Assembly (NCBI GenBank): GCA_900542285.1
Contig: UQNF01000055.1
Coordinates: 1-9,638, forward strand
From: an uncultured Clostridium sp.
Lineage (GTDB): Bacteria; Bacillota; Clostridia; Christensenellales; CAG-138
Length of the DNA: 9,638 bases
Direction: 5' to 3'
The translations under genes were made by a program, and so were the position numbers. Shown here piece after piece: positions 1 to 7,153 of the stretch. The notes beneath the pieces were generated by a model. The model saw only the letters and a program-made list of their open reading frames with translations, was not told where the DNA came from and searched no databases. How positions within the stretch are numbered: position 1 is the first letter of the stretch; the number at the start of each line of letters is the position of its first letter.

Positions 1-80
1 ACAGGAGAGCCTTCTCTTGCTTCTTATTTGTTACCCATGTATTGTACCTCAACAATTATGCTGTAATAAAGCTTTTTCAC

Positions 81-109
81 TTGCTTTCACGGTACAAATG
101 AATTATAAT
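81..109 (+). promoter_or_regulatory. Candidate promoter reading through oriC toward dnaN
   Basis: A perfect -10 hexamer TATAAT at 104-109 lies 17 bp after TTGCTT at 81-86, which matches the first three bases of TTGACA. Transcription would start near 116 and cross the DnaA-box cluster, giving a leader of about 340 nt before dnaN. The -35 match is weak and AT-rich DNA gives chance -10 hits. Confidence 0.35.
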
Positions 110-251
110 TATCATTGGGTTATTCTATTAATCTCGGCAACGACCCATTTATTTCGACATCATATTCGAAATGTGGAAAACGTGGACTTTGTTGACAACA
201 TTGGGATAAGACGAAATTTTATCCATGTCTTTCACGCTTTTCCACAAGGAT

Positions 252-312
252 AAGATGTTGATAAAAAATGGTATATTGCATGAATGACCCTCTTGTGGAA
301 AGATGTTGATAA
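252..312. repeat. 13-bp direct repeat within the origin, each copy containing a DnaA-box variant
   Basis: AAGATGTTGATAA occurs at 252-264 and again at 300-312, 48 bp apart start to start. The complement of its last nine bases is TTATCAACA, one mismatch from the consensus DnaA box. Each copy is preceded by a TTTTCCACA/CTTTCCACA-type box (238-246 on the plus strand, 294-302 on the minus strand). The unit therefore looks like a duplicated two-box module. Confidence 0.6.
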
Positions 313-348
313 TTCAGTCCTTTATCCTAATCTTTTCCATGTGAAAAG

Positions 349-376
349 TGGACAGATTTTTCATTTGTTTTATATG
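349..376 (+). promoter_or_regulatory. Candidate proximal dnaN promoter
   Basis: TGGACA (349-354, five of six to TTGACA) and TATATG (371-376, four of six to TATAAT) are 16 bp apart. The start point would be near 383, just before the two tandem DnaA boxes at 387-404. DnaA bound there could therefore block or tune transcription of dnaN and the genes behind it. This is inferred from matches only. Confidence 0.35.
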
Positions 377-386
377 AAAAAAGCTG

Positions 387-434
387 TTTTCCACGTTTTT
401 CACGCTACTACTGATACTACTACTGTACTAATAA
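387..434 (+). promoter_or_regulatory. Basal unwinding element: tandem DnaA boxes followed by DnaA-trios
   Basis: Two DnaA-box-like 9-mers lie head to tail without a gap (TTTTCCACG 387-395, TTTTTCACG 396-404). They are followed at once by in-phase triplets CTA, CTA, CTG, ATA, CTA, CTA, CTG over 405-425, then TACTAATAAATAAA into the dnaN leader. Read 3' to 5' on the other strand, most units are GAT/GAC, which fits the 3'-[G/A]A[T/A]-5' DnaA-trio defined in the B. subtilis origin. There DnaA spreads from the boxes onto single-stranded trios to melt the duplex. Order, orientation and phase all match that architecture. The opening site would then sit only about 30-50 bp before the dnaN start codon, so the same DNA must also carry the dnaN leader and ribosome binding site. 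Confidence 0.8.
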
Positions 435-456
435 ATAAAGGGAATGGAGTAAAGAA

Positions 457-1563
457 ATGAAGTTTTCCGTTAATACGAGGGAAATGAACGAGGCCATCTC
501 CGTGGTTACCAAGGCGATGCCCGTACACAGCAGCTTGCCGATACTGGACGGCATCTATATCTATGCCGGAGTCAACACGCTGTTTATGAAGTGTTCCGAT
601 CTTTCTCTTCAAATCGAAACCGAAATACCGGCAATAGTCGAGGAAGAAGGCTGTGCTGTTCTTCCCGGGAAGCTCTGCGCCGATCTTATGAGAAGGTTTA
701 CAGGGGATACTATCGAATTTGAAACGGAAAAGAACTCATTGAAGCTCCGTTCCGGAAGGGTCAAATCATCTCTTCAGATAATCCCAGCCGAGGAATACCC
801 CGAAATGGTAAGAGTAAAGGATGAGTTTTCCGCAGAAATATCTCAATCTGTACTTAAAAGCATGATACGGCAGACGATATTCTCCGTTTCAATGGACGAA
901 TCAAAGCCTATTCTCGGCGGTATATGTCTTAAGTTCACCTCGGATAAAAAGCTGACCATGGTTGCGCTGGACGGCTTCCGCCTGGCGATGAGGAACGAAA
1001 AGATATCGAACTGCACCGGAGAAAAATCCGTCATTATTCCTTACAGAACGCTGACAGAGATCTCTAATATCCTGAGTTCGGACGACGAAAATATAAAGCT
1101 CGTATTCTCTTCGACACATATTAAGCTTGAAATCGGTACGACAAAGCTTATTTCAAGGCTTTTGGACGGCGAGTATGTTAATTACAGCGGCATACTTCCA
1201 AAGGCCTTTACTTCAAAAATAAGCATCAGTGTAGATGAGCTTAGGGACAGCGCCGAGCGTGCGCTGCTCATGGCGCGCGAATCCAAATCAAACATGATAC
1301 GCTTTAATTTTGAAGGCGATACCGTTAATATCACTGCCAACAGCGAAAAGGGTAGTATCAACGATGAAATAGAGATAAATCTCATCGGAAAGGGTCTTGA
1401 GATAGCTTTCAATGCAAAGTACATCCTCGATGTTATGAAGGTACTTGAGGATGAAACCGTCTATCTCAACATGAATACCTCCGTCACCCCATGTGTAATA
1501 ACTCCCATCGAAGGCGATAAATTCTATTATATGATCCTTCCGGTGAGACTGTTTAATTCTTAA
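457..1563 (+). CDS. dnaN: DNA polymerase III beta subunit (sliding clamp)
   Basis: The 368-residue product is the ring-shaped clamp that tethers the replicative polymerase to DNA and recruits other replication and repair proteins. Length and layout fit the family: three similar alpha/beta clamp domains of about 120 residues each, an N-terminus MKFSVNTREMNEAI, a SLPILDGIYI segment near residues 26-35, a KPILGGICLKF segment opening the second domain, a TMVALDGFRLAMR segment typical of domain 2, and the C-terminal YYMILPVRL that matches the conserved MPMRL-type end. The ATG follows GGAG at 446-449 with 7 nt spacing. The gene lies immediately right of the DnaA boxes and trios, as expected for dnaN. 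It heads a packed plus-strand run and is probably controlled from promoters inside the origin. No defect is visible. Confidence 0.98.
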   Translation: MKFSVNTREMNEAISVVTKAMPVHSSLPILDGIYIYAGVNTLFMKCSDLSLQIETEIPAIVEEEGCAVLPGKLCADLMRRFTGDTIEFETEKNSLKLRSGRVKSSLQIIPAEEYPEMVRVKDEFSAEISQSVLKSMIRQTIFSVSMDESKPILGGICLKFTSDKKLTMVALDGFRLAMRNEKISNCTGEKSVIIPYRTLTEISNILSSDDENIKLVFSSTHIKLEIGTTKLISRLLDGEYVNYSGILPKAFTSKISISVDELRDSAERALLMARESKSNMIRFNFEGDTVNITANSEKGSINDEIEINLIGKGLEIAFNAKYILDVMKVLEDETVYLNMNTSVTPCVITPIEGDKFYYMILPVRLFNS

Positions 1564-1585
1564 TTGATAGAAAGGTAATTGAATT

Positions 1586-3088
1586 ATGGAAATCAAAGAA
1601 GCTCTTGAATTATTCAAAAAGGACAATGCTGTTCAGCAGGCTTATTCCCATGCACTTGGTGTATTATATTACGACCAGGATACCGTCGCTCCGAAGAATT
1701 CCGCGTCCGGTTTTGCGTCAACAATGGGCATTATGAGCGAAATTATGTATAAGCTCCAGGTAAGTGACGAGCATATCGAAACGGTTATAACGCTCCATGA
1801 TAACCTGGATCAGCTCGATACCATAACCCGCCGCGAAGTAGAGGAGGAGTATAGGAGCTTTAACTTCATGAAGAACATCCCTATGGATGAATATACCGCC
1901 TATTCAAAGCTGCTTGCCGAATCACAGGGCATATGGCAGGAGGCTAAGGTCACGGATAACTATGCCCTTTTTGAGCCCTATCTTGCAAAATTGATCGAAT
2001 ATACCAAGAAGTTTGCCGAGTACCAGAATTCCGGCCTTTCCAACTATAATTTTTGGCTGAATGAATTCGAAAGGGGTATCAGCACCGAAAAGCTCGATGA
2101 TTTCTTTGGAAAACTCAAGAATGCGATTGTTCCGCTTATCCGTGAAATAAAGGAAAGGGGAAGGAAGATAGATACCTCTTTCATTGAGGTTCCTTATTCC
2201 ATCCAAACTCAAAGGCTGTTTTCCGATTATCTAATGAAGGTAATGAGCATCAATCCCGACGACTGCATTATCGGAGAGGTCGAGCATCCATTCACCACCA
2301 ATTATAACAAGCACGACGTCCGCATAACCACTCATTATTATGAGAACAGCGTCGCAAGCAGCATGTATTCCGTTATTCATGAAGGTGGTCATGCGCTGTA
2401 TGAGCTTAATACCGGAGATGATCTCATAGGTTCGCCTCTCGCAGGCGGTGCTTCTATGGGCATTCATGAATCCCAGTCACGTTTCTTTGAAAATCTCATC
2501 GGAAGAAGCGAGGCATTCATCGAATACATTTTTCCGAAGATGAAGGAGCTTTTCCCTGAGCAGCTCGAAAAAGTTTCCGCTCATGATTTCTATCTTGCCG
2601 TCAACAGGGCAGAGCCTTCGCTCATCAGAACCGAAGCGGATGAACTGACCTATTGCCTGCATATCATGGTTCGCTATGATATTGAAAAGCAGCTCATCGA
2701 CGGAAGCCTTACCACCAAGGATATTCCTGCCGAATGGAAGAGGCTTTACAAGGAATATTTGGGCGTTGATGTTCTAAGCGATAGGGAGGGAGCGCTTCAG
2801 GATTCCCATTGGAGCGGCGGATCGTTCGGCTATTTCCCGAGTTATGCGCTCGGCTCCGCTTACGGCGCTCAAATCCTTTATCATATGAAAAAGGAGCTTG
2901 ATGTAGATAAGCTTGTTTCCGAAGGTAAGATCTCCGATATAGTGGCATGGCTTACCGATAAGATTTATAAATACGGCCGTGTTATGACCCCTGCGGAGAT
3001 CATCGAAAATGCCTGCGGTGAGAGCTTTAATCCGGATTATTACATTGATTACCTCACCGAAAAGTTCAGAAAGATTTACGAACTCTAA
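1586..3088 (+). CDS. M32-family metallocarboxypeptidase (thermostable carboxypeptidase 1 type)
   Basis: This 500-residue protein is a zinc carboxypeptidase of peptidase family M32, cytoplasmic enzymes that trim residues from peptide C-termini. The zinc and catalytic site is plain: H265-E266-G-G-H269, then the HESQSRFFEN motif at 294-303, whose E295 is the third metal ligand. The H269 to E295 spacing of 26 is as I recall for family members. The family motif IRTEADELTY follows at 347-356. Length is normal for M32 and there is no signal peptide or membrane segment. The start has GAAAGG at 1570-1575, about 10 nt upstream, and lies 22 nt after dnaN. The stop overlaps the next start as TAATG, so thpR is probably translationally coupled. 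A role in peptide turnover is likely, but nothing here links it to replication. Confidence 0.95.
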   Translation: MEIKEALELFKKDNAVQQAYSHALGVLYYDQDTVAPKNSASGFASTMGIMSEIMYKLQVSDEHIETVITLHDNLDQLDTITRREVEEEYRSFNFMKNIPMDEYTAYSKLLAESQGIWQEAKVTDNYALFEPYLAKLIEYTKKFAEYQNSGLSNYNFWLNEFERGISTEKLDDFFGKLKNAIVPLIREIKERGRKIDTSFIEVPYSIQTQRLFSDYLMKVMSINPDDCIIGEVEHPFTTNYNKHDVRITTHYYENSVASSMYSVIHEGGHALYELNTGDDLIGSPLAGGASMGIHESQSRFFENLIGRSEAFIEYIFPKMKELFPEQLEKVSAHDFYLAVNRAEPSLIRTEADELTYCLHIMVRYDIEKQLIDGSLTTKDIPAEWKRLYKEYLGVDVLSDREGALQDSHWSGGSFGYFPSYALGSAYGAQILYHMKKELDVDKLVSEGKISDIVAWLTDKIYKYGRVMTPAEIIENACGESFNPDYYIDYLTEKFRKIYEL

Positions 3089-3621
3089 TGAAATTGTTTA
3101 TTGCAATAGAGCTTCCTAAGCCAATGAAGAAGGAGATATCCTCTGCGCTTAAGGAGCTGAAGATAAAGAGCACCGGAGGAAGGTTCGTTGCGGAGGATAA
3201 CCTTCATATCACTCTTCACTATATTGGAGAGAGCAGCGACCTTTCCGGCGCCGTTTCCGCAATGCGTCAGGCTTCGCAGGGTATAAGGCCGTTTATTCTT
3301 CGTCCGGAAAGCTATGATTTCTTCGAAAAGAGCGGTCATAAGACATCGTTTGTGACGGTTGGAGGCCAGCTTTCGGAGCTTGAAATACTGCATGAAACGC
3401 TGGAAGCGGCACTCTGTGACAATGGTTTTTCCCGTGATTACAAGCGTTTTGTACCGCATATTACGCTCGGAAGGAATGTTGGGCATGATGAAATGACATC
3501 TATGGAGATGAGAAATTTCGTCTTCCGTACTGAAATGAGCGTACAGGGCATAACCCTTTTTGAGAGTTGCAAGGAAAACGGAAAGACCTTATATTTACCC
3601 CTCCACAGGGAAAAATTTTAG
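3088..3621 (+). CDS. thpR: RNA 2',3'-cyclic phosphodiesterase (2'-5' RNA ligase family)
   Basis: This 177-residue protein belongs to the 2H phosphoesterase superfamily. Both signature H-x-T-x motifs are present: HITL at 40-43 and HITL at 124-127, the latter in the typical KRFVPHITLGR context. In characterised ThpR enzymes these histidines open 2',3'-cyclic phosphates on RNA ends to a 2'-phosphate and can also join or cleave 2'-5' linkages in vitro; the physiological substrate is not settled. The start MKLFIAIELP is the classic family N-terminus, supporting the ATG at 3088, which shares its A with the stop of the preceding peptidase gene. Length is normal. It probably acts on tRNA or other RNA ends in the cytoplasm, fitting two RNA methyltransferase genes further along the cluster. 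Confidence 0.94.
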   Translation: MKLFIAIELPKPMKKEISSALKELKIKSTGGRFVAEDNLHITLHYIGESSDLSGAVSAMRQASQGIRPFILRPESYDFFEKSGHKTSFVTVGGQLSELEILHETLEAALCDNGFSRDYKRFVPHITLGRNVGHDEMTSMEMRNFVFRTEMSVQGITLFESCKENGKTLYLPLHREKF

Positions 3622-3638
3622 TTTGAAAGGCAATTAAT

Positions 3639-4547
3639 TTGGAAAAAATCGTTTTCATACTGAACAAGACCGCCGGGAGCGGCAGAAGCGCGGAGATGTT
3701 TGAGCGTGCGGAAGCTTTGCTCAAGGAAAAGAATATCAGCTATGAGGTCAATGTTTCGGAATATCCGGGACATGCTGTTGAACTGACAAGAGCCGCAGTT
3801 GAGCGCGGCGAAAAGATAATTGTTGCCGTCGGCGGTGACGGAACAGTCAATGAGGTATCCTCCGTCCTTTGTCAGCAGGAAGGAGTTAAATTCGGGATCT
3901 TTCCCTTTGGTACGGGAAATGACCTCGCCGGTTCACTCGGCATCGAATCGGATGTTGACAAGGCTGTCGAGGTGCTGCTGAAGGGAACGATTCATGATCT
4001 TGATATGGGCTTTGCAGCTGAGCTTCACGGCGAAAAGAGGCAGCGGACTTTTATAAATGTTGGCGGTCAGGGCTTTGATGTTGAAGTGCTAAAAAATACC
4101 GAAAAGCATAAGAAGGGCAAAAGCGGAATGCTTCCTTATCTTTTGGGCATAGTTGATGCGCTGATAAAAAAGAAAGTTATCAAGATAAAAATCGTCTGTG
4201 ATGAAATGAAAGAGGAGATTAACTCTCTGCTTACGGTCGTCGGCAACGGGAAACGCTTTGGAGGCGGTATCAAATTCACGCCTATATCCAAAACGGACGA
4301 CGGTTTGTTCGATGTGTGCTGTGTGAGAAATATTTCCCTTCTGACTTTCCTTTTCCTGCTGCCATTCGCAATGAAGGGAAAACATCTGAGATTTAAGCCG
4401 GTTGAATATTTCCGGACGAAGCGAATAAGGATTGAATCAGAGGAAAACTATGATGTTGAGATAGACGGCGAGCTTGGACTCACAACGCCTATCGAATACA
4501 GCATAATACCCGGCGCTCTCAAAGTAATCAGAATGGATTTGGATTAA
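3639..4547 (+). CDS. YegS/diacylglycerol kinase-family lipid kinase
   Basis: This 302-residue protein has the N-terminal DAGK catalytic domain: NKTAGSGRS at 9-17 near the start, the nucleotide-binding GGDGTVNE at 65-72, and FGTGNDLAGSLGI around 90-102. The C-terminal half has the beta-rich domain of the YegS/BmrU/DgkB group (GNGKRFGGGIKFTP, then FDVCCV, ending in a VEIDGE segment). Members phosphorylate diacylglycerol or related lipids at the inner membrane face, recycling diacylglycerol into phosphatidate; the exact substrate here is unknown. The start codon is TTG at 3639, supported by GAAAGG at 3625-3630 with 8 nt spacing and by the hydrophobic EKIVFILNKTAGSG opening directly after it. It follows thpR by 17 nt and precedes the next gene by 3 nt. 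An envelope-lipid role would suit the two membrane proteins that follow. Confidence 0.93.
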   Translation: MEKIVFILNKTAGSGRSAEMFERAEALLKEKNISYEVNVSEYPGHAVELTRAAVERGEKIIVAVGGDGTVNEVSSVLCQQEGVKFGIFPFGTGNDLAGSLGIESDVDKAVEVLLKGTIHDLDMGFAAELHGEKRQRTFINVGGQGFDVEVLKNTEKHKKGKSGMLPYLLGIVDALIKKKVIKIKIVCDEMKEEINSLLTVVGNGKRFGGGIKFTPISKTDDGLFDVCCVRNISLLTFLFLLPFAMKGKHLRFKPVEYFRTKRIRIESEENYDVEIDGELGLTTPIEYSIIPGALKVIRMDLD

Positions 4548-4550
4548 GGA

Positions 4551-5672
4551 ATGGAACAAAAGAGGAAAAATAGGAGTACGGGCTTTTTCAGAAGTAAGGG
4601 CTTTAGATTTGTAATATTGCCCTTTATTGCCGCTGCGCTCATTTTTGGGGTCATAGCATTTATCAAATCGACAATGAATGCAGGAAAGCTAACCGATTTT
4701 TCCCGTATGACGGAGGATAACTGCATCTATAACGGAAGCGGTATGTTCTGTTACAGCGGCGGTTATCTTAAATACTACGATCTCAAGAACCGAAAGAATG
4801 ATTATGAGAGCTTTATCGGTATAGATGAAAACGGGCTTAATTTCGCCTGCGGAAGCGAAATTGAGCTCATCTATACCGGCGGAAGCATTTATTTTGTAGG
4901 TTCAAAACGCATTGTTGATGTATCGGAAGGGATAGTCAAGGAATGTAAATGCGGCAGGAACTATGCCGCCGTTCTTATCGAGGGGGCTGACGGAGTATCA
5001 AGGATCGAAATGTATAATGCTTCGGGCGAAAAGATTTCGACGAGCGTCTTTGCATCCACCGTATTAACCAATTTCGGCTTTGAAAATGAATCAAGCTCCG
5101 CCTTTTATACCGCCGAGCTTTCCACCGCAGGAAAGGACGCAGCCATTACCATTACGACCTATGACCTTTCCAAAAACAGCAAAAATGGGGTTATTTCCGT
5201 TTACGGAATGCTGGTGGACGATGTAATCTTTACAGAAAAGAGCATTTTTGTAGTCGGAACCAAGCATTTGATTCGTTATGATAGAAAGACCAATAAGGAA
5301 GTCTATCGCGTGCTTATATACGGATACGAATGTCAAAGCGTTTCAGAAAATAAGAAGGGAAAACAGGTATTTGCGCTTGTCGAAGAGGGAAATGATAATC
5401 CAAAGTATGTTAAGATGCTGACGGTGAGCGAAACCGAGAGCGCAAACCCACTCGTTAGGGTGATAGCGCTTCCGGATAATGCCATTTATTTTGCCTCGAT
5501 GAACGGCCTGCTGTATGTTGTGAACGATACCTCCGTTCACAGATACGATGCATCGGGCGAGGTCGATGAGTATACGCTGTTTAATATAAATGTAAGCTTT
5601 GCCAAGAAACTTGATGATAACAGACTTTTACTTAAGGCAGGCGGAATCTGGAATATCTTTACGATAAAATAA
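4551..5672 (+). CDS. DUF5711-like membrane-anchored protein, predicted seven-bladed beta-propeller
   Basis: This 373-residue protein has no function I know. A very basic N-terminus (residues 1-19) is followed by one hydrophobic helix at about 18-38, so by the positive-inside rule the remaining 335 residues should lie outside the membrane. That domain is beta-rich and repeats a strand-turn motif of the type [YT]-[DNV]-x-polar turn: near residues 76 (YDLKNRK), 122 (VDVSEG), 155 (YNASGEK), 204 (YDLSKNSK), 243 (YDRKTNKE), 291 (TVSETES) and 332 (YDASGE). Seven units spaced 32-49 residues suggest a seven-bladed propeller; this is my inference. Sequence style and the CvpA neighbour fit the DUF5711 family. 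A GGA at 4541-4543 gives the only ribosome-binding match, overlapping the end of the lipid kinase gene 3 nt upstream. It might bind ligand or cell-wall material. Confidence 0.75.
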   Translation: MEQKRKNRSTGFFRSKGFRFVILPFIAAALIFGVIAFIKSTMNAGKLTDFSRMTEDNCIYNGSGMFCYSGGYLKYYDLKNRKNDYESFIGIDENGLNFACGSEIELIYTGGSIYFVGSKRIVDVSEGIVKECKCGRNYAAVLIEGADGVSRIEMYNASGEKISTSVFASTVLTNFGFENESSSAFYTAELSTAGKDAAITITTYDLSKNSKNGVISVYGMLVDDVIFTEKSIFVVGTKHLIRYDRKTNKEVYRVLIYGYECQSVSENKKGKQVFALVEEGNDNPKYVKMLTVSETESANPLVRVIALPDNAIYFASMNGLLYVVNDTSVHRYDASGEVDEYTLFNINVSFAKKLDDNRLLLKAGGIWNIFTIK

Positions 5673-5699
5673 ATAATTAGGGGAAAGGAGAATGCTTTT

Positions 5700-6398
5700 A
5701 TGATTACATTGGTAATCTTTCTGTGCCTTGCACTGTATGTATGCTCGGGGCTGTATAAGGGCTTTATATGGAATTTAGCTGTGCTCTGTTCAAGCCTTAT
5801 TTCATGCGTATTGGCTTTTGCATTGATGATACCGTTAGCGAATCTAATTCGCTCCAACGAAAGTATTTATGATGCTATGCTTAGCTATACCGAGGGCGCA
5901 GAACATATCTATGACGTCGAGCTGCGTAAGCTGACAGTCGATGAAATAACTGCGGAGCAGCTTGACGATATTATGGAAAAAACGGATCTTGTTTTTCCGT
6001 TCGGTCAGCGCGTGCGCAAAAATATTGAGCTTAAGCGCTTTGAAAATGAAGGAATAACGACCCTTGGAGAATATTTCAACGAGAGCATGGTAAGAGTAAT
6101 TATTAATATTATTTCCTTCTTGTTGATTTATTTGGTTTGCAGGGTTATTTCAACATTTTTGATATGCTGGTACGACTATACATTCAAATTTAAGAAGCTC
6201 AGAAAATTTGACTGGCTCGTTGGAGGCGGAATAGGAATTCTAAGAGGAATTTTGGGGCTCAGCATCATCTTTATGCTTATCCCGATAGTGCTGACTATCC
6301 TTGATTTCGATGTTGTCAGGGAGATGTTTGAGGAAAACATTTTTGCTTCATTCTTCCATAAGTCCAACCTGCTGCTCAGTATCATACCCGGAAAATGA
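5700..6398 (+). CDS. CvpA-family integral membrane protein
   Basis: This 232-residue protein has about four hydrophobic segments, near residues 1-20, 24-48, 131-153 and 173-197. Between the second and third lies a charged loop of roughly 80 residues. The pattern, the LYVCSGLYKGFIWNL start and the glycine-rich WLVGGGIGILRGILGL stretch before the last helix match the CvpA (colicin V production) family, whose members support envelope integrity in other bacteria by an unclear mechanism. The loop is longer than in the short enterobacterial CvpA. A strong AAAGGAG at 5684-5690 sits 9 nt before the ATG, the best ribosome binding site in this run, after a 27-nt gap. The next gene overlaps its stop as ATGA. 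Pairing with the DUF5711-like gene suggests a joint membrane role, which is inference. Confidence 0.85.
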   Translation: MITLVIFLCLALYVCSGLYKGFIWNLAVLCSSLISCVLAFALMIPLANLIRSNESIYDAMLSYTEGAEHIYDVELRKLTVDEITAEQLDDIMEKTDLVFPFGQRVRKNIELKRFENEGITTLGEYFNESMVRVIINIISFLLIYLVCRVISTFLICWYDYTFKFKKLRKFDWLVGGGIGILRGILGLSIIFMLIPIVLTILDFDVVREMFEENIFASFFHKSNLLLSIIPGK

Positions 6399-7153
6399 TT
6401 TCCGAAGAGCTGATAACAAAAGATTTGCTTGCATCAAATGAACGAATTGACGATCTGAACTATAAGGGCATGGTTCTGATCCAGAGTGGGGACAGCTTCC
6501 GCTTCGGAACGGATTCCGTGCTCCTTTCGGGCTTTGTACGGGCTTCGAAGAACGATCACATCATCGATCTTGGCGCAGGCGGCGGAGTTTTGAGCGTGCT
6601 TATTCATGCTCGCACTCACTGCAAGGTCACTGCGGTTGAGGTTGACAAGCTCCAATGCGGCAGGCTTGTACGAAGTGCTGAGCTTAACGGTATCTCTGAA
6701 TACTTGGATGTTGTAAACACCGACTATATCAAGAACACCGATTCTTTGGGCAGAGGCAGATATTCCTGCGCCGTTTGCAATCCTCCGTATTTTCGCACGG
6801 ACTGCGGGCCTGTTTCAAATAGGGCAGGGGCAACGCATGAAGAATGTGCGGATATTTACAGCATTGCAAGGGCAGCATCAGACCTTATCAAGTTTGGAGG
6901 CAAGCTCTTCCTCTGCTTTCCTTCACAAAGGCTGTCTGAAGCGATATGCGCGCTTAAACAAGCGGACCTGGAGGTTAAAAGACTTCGTCCGGTATGCTCT
7001 ACGCCATTAAAGCCTCCTTACCTCTGTCTTTTAGAGGCAAAAAAGGGTGCAAAGCCTGGTATTATTTTTGAAACCAACCTAATTATCTGTGATGAAAACG
7101 GCGAATACACCGCCGAAACGAGAAGAATCTATCATATTGACGGAGAAAACTAA
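6395..7153 (+). CDS. trmN6: TrmN6-like tRNA (adenine-N6)-methyltransferase
   Basis: This 252-residue protein is a Rossmann-fold SAM-dependent N6-adenine methyltransferase. Motif I is DLGAGGG at 58-64, followed by VTAVEVD as the acidic strand-2 end. The catalytic NPPY is at 129-132 in CNPPYFR. The N-terminal SGDSFRFGTDSVLLSGF segment is characteristic of the YfiC/TrmN6 (B. subtilis YabB) group. E. coli TrmN6 makes m6A37 in tRNA1(Val); whether the Clostridial relatives use the same tRNA is not certain, so the product name follows the family. The start overlaps the CvpA stop by four bases (ATGA) with only a weak GGAA upstream, implying coupled translation. Its stop overlaps the rsmG start as TAATG, so the two RNA methyltransferases are made together. 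Confidence 0.9.
   Translation: MISEELITKDLLASNERIDDLNYKGMVLIQSGDSFRFGTDSVLLSGFVRASKNDHIIDLGAGGGVLSVLIHARTHCKVTAVEVDKLQCGRLVRSAELNGISEYLDVVNTDYIKNTDSLGRGRYSCAVCNPPYFRTDCGPVSNRAGATHEECADIYSIARAASDLIKFGGKLFLCFPSQRLSEAICALKQADLEVKRLRPVCSTPLKPPYLCLLEAKKGAKPGIIFETNLIICDENGEYTAETRRIYHIDGEN

Larger units (their letters stand above)
70..440. other. oriC: Chromosomal replication origin (oriC) upstream of dnaN, DnaA-box cluster
   Basis: This AT-rich non-coding stretch directly before dnaN carries many 9-mers close to the DnaA box TTATCCACA. The ones I can place are: TTTTCCACA on the minus strand at 172-180; TTTTCCACA on the plus strand at 238-246; TTATCAACA on the minus strand at 256-264 and again at 304-312; CTTTCCACA on the minus strand at 294-302; TTTTCCACG at 387-395 and TTTTTCACG at 396-404 on the plus strand. 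Weaker forms are TTATCCATG at 219-227 and TTTTCCATG at 333-341. No credible reading frame crosses the region. In Firmicutes such clusters between dnaA and dnaN are where DnaA loads and the duplex opens. The position and box density are seen directly; origin function is inferred. Bases 1-70 show nothing I can name. Confidence 0.88.

Noticed and set aside
1..70. Possible 3' end of dnaA at the left edge
   Set aside because: None of the three plus-strand frames gives a recognisable DnaA C-terminus, so dnaA is placed outside the window by inference only.
192..220. TTGACA at 192-197 as a consensus -35 for a dnaN promoter
   Set aside because: At 16-18 bp downstream there is only AATTTT-like sequence, not a convincing -10. 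TTGACA here is also part of the small palindrome TGTTGACAACA.
17..253. Plus-strand open frame of 78 codons in the origin region
   Set aside because: It crosses DnaA boxes, has no ribosome binding site, and its cysteine/histidine/asparagine-rich translation resembles no protein family. Chance frame in non-coding DNA.
116..456. Riboswitch in the long potential dnaN leader
   Set aside because: No conserved aptamer core was recognised, and the region is fully accounted for by DnaA boxes and trios.
1288..1626. Minus-strand open frame of 112 codons across the dnaN end
   Set aside because: It is the complement of dnaN coding sequence and has no independent signals.
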